DNA from: Ruegeria lacuscaerulensis
Lineage (GTDB): Bacteria > Pseudomonadota > Alphaproteobacteria > Rhodobacterales > Rhodobacteraceae
Assembly (NCBI RefSeq): GCF_013031245.1
Contig: NZ_WPZL01000002.1
Location: 310,001-374,000, forward strand
DNA length: 64,000 nucleotides
Direction: 5' to 3'
The position numbers and the translations under genes were made by a program. Positions 61,658 to 64,000 of this stretch are shown one piece after another. The notes below the pieces were generated by a model. The model did no database searches, was not told where the DNA came from, and worked only from the letters and a program-made list of their open reading frames with translations. How positions within the stretch are numbered: position 1 is the first letter of the stretch; every line of letters begins with the position of its first letter.

Positions 61658-64000
61658 ATGGCCCGAGTACCGGAGATCATTCGACGCAACCCGATCTCTC
61701 AGGTTGCCGCCCGTCCACCCGAAGCCGGGCAGGGGTTTCGTGCGCTGTCCGAGATATTCAAAGCAGGGGCGGATTTCGTCAAACCAGCTGCTCAGGATCA
61801 GGCCCGACAGGAAGGTGAGTCAGCGGTATTCCGTGATGAAAACGGAAACCTTCAGGTTGACGAGCGTTCCCCCCTTGGCGGGGAGATGGCCGAGATCCAC
61901 AACGCTGCAGCCTATGGGAAGTACCTGGGGCAAAAGCGCATCGACATCATGAACACGATGTCGGAACTTTTCACCAAGAACGAGTTCGATCCCGATGGGT
62001 TCCGGCAGGACGCCGATGCTTATGTGAAGCTCCTGCAGGCTGACGAAAACATTCCGGGTGTTCTGAAAGAAGAACTTATTGCCGGTGTCAAGCAAGAGGC
62101 ATCCCGCAATTTCAACGGCCTGCATCGCAAACAGGTCCAGCGTGATTACGATGCTTCTGACAAGAATACAGCAACCGCCCGGGACATGCTGGTCGATGAC
62201 TTCGTAAACCTCTACACGTCGGGGGACATGGACGCTGCGGAACTCAAGTGGAAAGAGATCGAGGCAATCTCGGAATTCCGCGGGAGCGCTCCATATATCA
62301 CCGAGACACCCGCCGAGGTTGAGGAGTATATGCGCGGCGCTCGTGGCGCGGCGAAAGCGGCGAAGCTGATCCGGGAACTGGATACGCTGGACGGGCAGTC
62401 CGAGATTTCAGACGCAAAGCGGGAAGAGGTGATTGGCCTTCTGAACGATCCGGATATCTCCCCCGGCACGCGGCAAAAGCTCTATGCGGCTACCCATGGG
62501 AAGCTGAAAGGAATCGACGCCACGGCAATGGTCAACGCGCTGACTGACGGGTCATACGAGGCGATGATCGTTCGGGCGGAAAGTGCCGGTGTGGACACCG
62601 CGCAGAACCCTAATTCCACTGCGCTTGGGCCGCATCAGTTTATCAAGGGCACCTGGCTAGGGCTGGTCAAGAAGCACAAACCGGAATGGGCCAAGGGTCT
62701 ATCCGAAGGTGAATTGCTGGGTTTGCGCGCGGATCGAGAGAAATCATCGGAGATGTTCGCGCATTTCCGGGCGGCCAACCAAGGGGTTCTTGCAGCCGCC
62801 GGTCTTCCGGTCACCCCTGCGACTGAGTATCTGGCCCATTTCTTTGGCGCCGGTGGTGCGGTGGATGTCTTGTCGGCAAGCCCCACCGCTATGGTATCGG
62901 ACGTTGTATCGGCAGACGTTATCAAGGCCAATCCGTTTCTCGAAGGAAAAACAGTGTCTTGGGTGGCAAATTGGGCGACGCGCAAAATGACCATGAAGGC
63001 CACCGATATTGCCGCCATGGGCGCGCAACTCGCAAGTATTGAAGACCCGGAAGTTCGCGGTTTGGCGGCAAAAGCCCTCAATGGACGAGTGGCCCAGCGG
63101 GAACTGATCGAGCAGGCCGCCGCTGACGAGGTGTCGGAGCGAATTGCGTCTGGCGAGGGAATAACCGAACAGCAGATCATGGAAAACCATGACCTGTCCA
63201 CGCGGGATCAGGCCAAGTTTTCGAAGGAGTTGCAGAAGGCCCGCAAGGAACAAGCCGATATGCAAACCACCGTGGCCAATCTCAACAACCCGGATTTCGG
63301 CTGGGATATCTACGATACCAAGCAGAGGAATGCCATTGATGACGCGTTCAAGGCCTCATTGGATGGAGAGAGCCCGATGTCGGATCAGGGACTTGCGTCA
63401 TCGCTTCGCATAGCTGACCGGACAGGGTTCGTCCCCAAGTCGACGTTCAACGCGCTGCGGGGCGCGATGAATTCGGATGATCCTGAAACCCTGTCGCGCG
63501 CACTTGAATTCGCAGGCAATGCCCTTGATGTACAGGCCACGGCAATCACGCCCTACGGCGGCCGGTCAGAGATCGAACGGGCCTTGTCCGATTATCGCTT
63601 TCACGGGCAGTTCATGGACGGAACAGAGGCAGCGCAAAAGATCATCGACGCGCGTCAGGATGTTCCGAAGAACGTTTCGGACGAGGCAAAGAAGCAAGTC
63701 AAAAAACTGAGCATTTCTGACGTTTCCGACCACTTCGACAAGTCTTGGTTCTCATCGCCTGATCTTGGTTCTGATCGTGAACAGTTTGCTATCATGTCCG
63801 AGTATCAGCGCTTGTTCAAAGACGCCTATATCGAAACCGGAGAGTTCGATACCGCGCAGGCCCGCGCGCTGGATCAGATGGGGCGTGTCTATGGGACCAA
63901 CGCGGTGACGGGCTCCGACCGGTTAATGAAGTACCCGCCGCAGAAGTTTTACCCGGCTATCAACGGTTCGCATGACTGGATGACCCGGCAGGCCGTGGAC
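61658..64000 (+). CDS. Large internal virion protein with lytic transglycosylase domain, cut by window edge
   Basis: The frame runs 781 codons from ATG 61658 (AGGAG upstream) to the edge without a stop. Around residues 300-420 it has an SLT-like part: IVRAESAGVDTAQNPNSTALG, with candidate catalytic Glu308, then GPHQFIKGTWLGLVKKH and PATEYLAHFFGAGGAVDVL. This resembles gp16-type ejected proteins that open peptidoglycan during DNA entry. The rest is helical and Glu/Ala-rich. Tail fibre and lysis genes would follow outside. Confidence 0.82.
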   Translation, partial: MARVPEIIRRNPISQVAARPPEAGQGFRALSEIFKAGADFVKPAAQDQARQEGESAVFRDENGNLQVDERSPLGGEMAEIHNAAAYGKYLGQKRIDIMNTMSELFTKNEFDPDGFRQDADAYVKLLQADENIPGVLKEELIAGVKQEASRNFNGLHRKQVQRDYDASDKNTATARDMLVDDFVNLYTSGDMDAAELKWKEIEAISEFRGSAPYITETPAEVEEYMRGARGAAKAAKLIRELDTLDGQSEISDAKREEVIGLLNDPDISPGTRQKLYAATHGKLKGIDATAMVNALTDGSYEAMIVRAESAGVDTAQNPNSTALGPHQFIKGTWLGLVKKHKPEWAKGLSEGELLGLRADREKSSEMFAHFRAANQGVLAAAGLPVTPATEYLAHFFGAGGAVDVLSASPTAMVSDVVSADVIKANPFLEGKTVSWVANWATRKMTMKATDIAAMGAQLASIEDPEVRGLAAKALNGRVAQRELIEQAAADEVSERIASGEGITEQQIMENHDLSTRDQAKFSKELQKARKEQADMQTTVANLNNPDFGWDIYDTKQRNAIDDAFKASLDGESPMSDQGLASSLRIADRTGFVPKSTFNALRGAMNSDDPETLSRALEFAGNALDVQATAITPYGGRSEIERALSDYRFHGQFMDGTEAAQKIIDARQDVPKNVSDEAKKQVKKLSISDVSDHFDKSWFSSPDLGSDREQFAIMSEYQRLFKDAYIETGEFDTAQARALDQMGRVYGTNAVTGSDRLMKYPPQKFYPAINGSHDWMTRQAVD

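Larger units (their letters stand above)
30066..64000. mobile_element. Temperate podovirus-like prophage integrated at tRNA-Leu, right end outside the window
   Basis: From the tRNA junction onward, every gene is phage-like. They run in order: integrase/excisionase, early recombination genes, switch region with repressor and LuxR/LuxI, replication genes, then terminase, portal, scaffold, capsid, tail tubular and internal virion proteins. Gene packing is much tighter than on the chromosome side, with frequent ATGA and GTGA overlaps. At least 33.9 kb are present, with no lysis genes seen yet. Confidence 0.93.

Noticed and set aside
62635..63265. Minus-strand frames within the internal virion protein gene
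   Set aside because: They are shadows of the long rightward frame, which has transglycosylase motifs.
30066..64000. CRISPR arrays or insertion sequences
   Set aside because: No regular direct repeats with unique spacers and no transposase genes were seen.

Overview
The window reads as an alphaproteobacterial chromosome of the Rhodobacterales (Roseobacter-type), judged from the GC-rich coding style, the trpE / yibQ-like / trpG arrangement, an adenosylcobalamin-dependent ribonucleotide reductase (NrdJ), a FabI/PdxH divergent pair, a stand-alone CimA and a non-pyrrolysine MttB homologue. About 30 kb of ordinary chromosome is followed, at a tRNA-Leu gene, by a temperate podovirus-like prophage that runs off the right edge.

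Chromosomal part (1-30 kb): tryptophan synthesis (trpG partial, trpE) with a PpiD-type foldase; an aminotransferase; a fabI-gpt pair facing pdxH; a two-domain cold-shock protein; a secreted DUF192 protein; a tRNA-Pro whose anticodon loop appears one base short as printed; nrdJ behind a tandem pair of NrdR-box-like sites; a structured intergenic region; an EF-hand protein; an MttB-family protein; an outer-membrane barrel protein; a second aminotransferase; then cysS-cimA-(squalene/phytoene synthase-like) as an overlapping operon, an MFS permease, a DNA glycosylase-esterase-acetyltransferase run, a VOC protein, an RluE-type pseudouridine synthase, an HNH nuclease and dsbB with a DedA-like membrane protein.

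Prophage (about 30,066 to beyond 64,000): integrase and a small excisionase-like gene lie just inside tRNA-Leu(CAA). A long leftward early operon follows, almost every gene overlapping the next by ATGA. It carries many small unknown genes, a C5-cytosine methyltransferase, two ASCH-like proteins, a C2H2-finger protein, a DUF1364-like HNH protein, RecT and a RecE-like nuclease. At about 42.0-44.3 kb is the immunity/switch region, with a repressor-like XRE protein, a LuxR-type receptor/regulator, a LuxI-type autoinducer synthase, a small rightward regulator and several copies of a 14-bp operator-like dyad. Rightward genes then give replication functions (RuvC-like, initiator-like, adenine methylase, DnaB-like helicase) and a T7/podovirus-like virion module: terminase, connector portal, scaffold, capsid, tail tubular A and B, and internal virion proteins including a lytic transglycosylase-type protein. 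Lysis genes and the right attachment site are not in the window.

The most interesting item is the complete LuxR-LuxI pair inside the prophage switch region, next to the putative repressor and framed by shared operator-like sites. Both proteins keep their family-diagnostic residues. This suggests a temperate phage that both makes and senses an acyl-homoserine-lactone signal, possibly to couple lysis/lysogeny to the density of lysogens. Other items worth a look are a repeated 18-bp dyad array before a late gene, a tRNA-like remnant inside the early operon, a 24-residue ORF resembling the start of phage Gp37/Gp68 proteins, and a hairpin that would mask the luxI ribosome-binding site.
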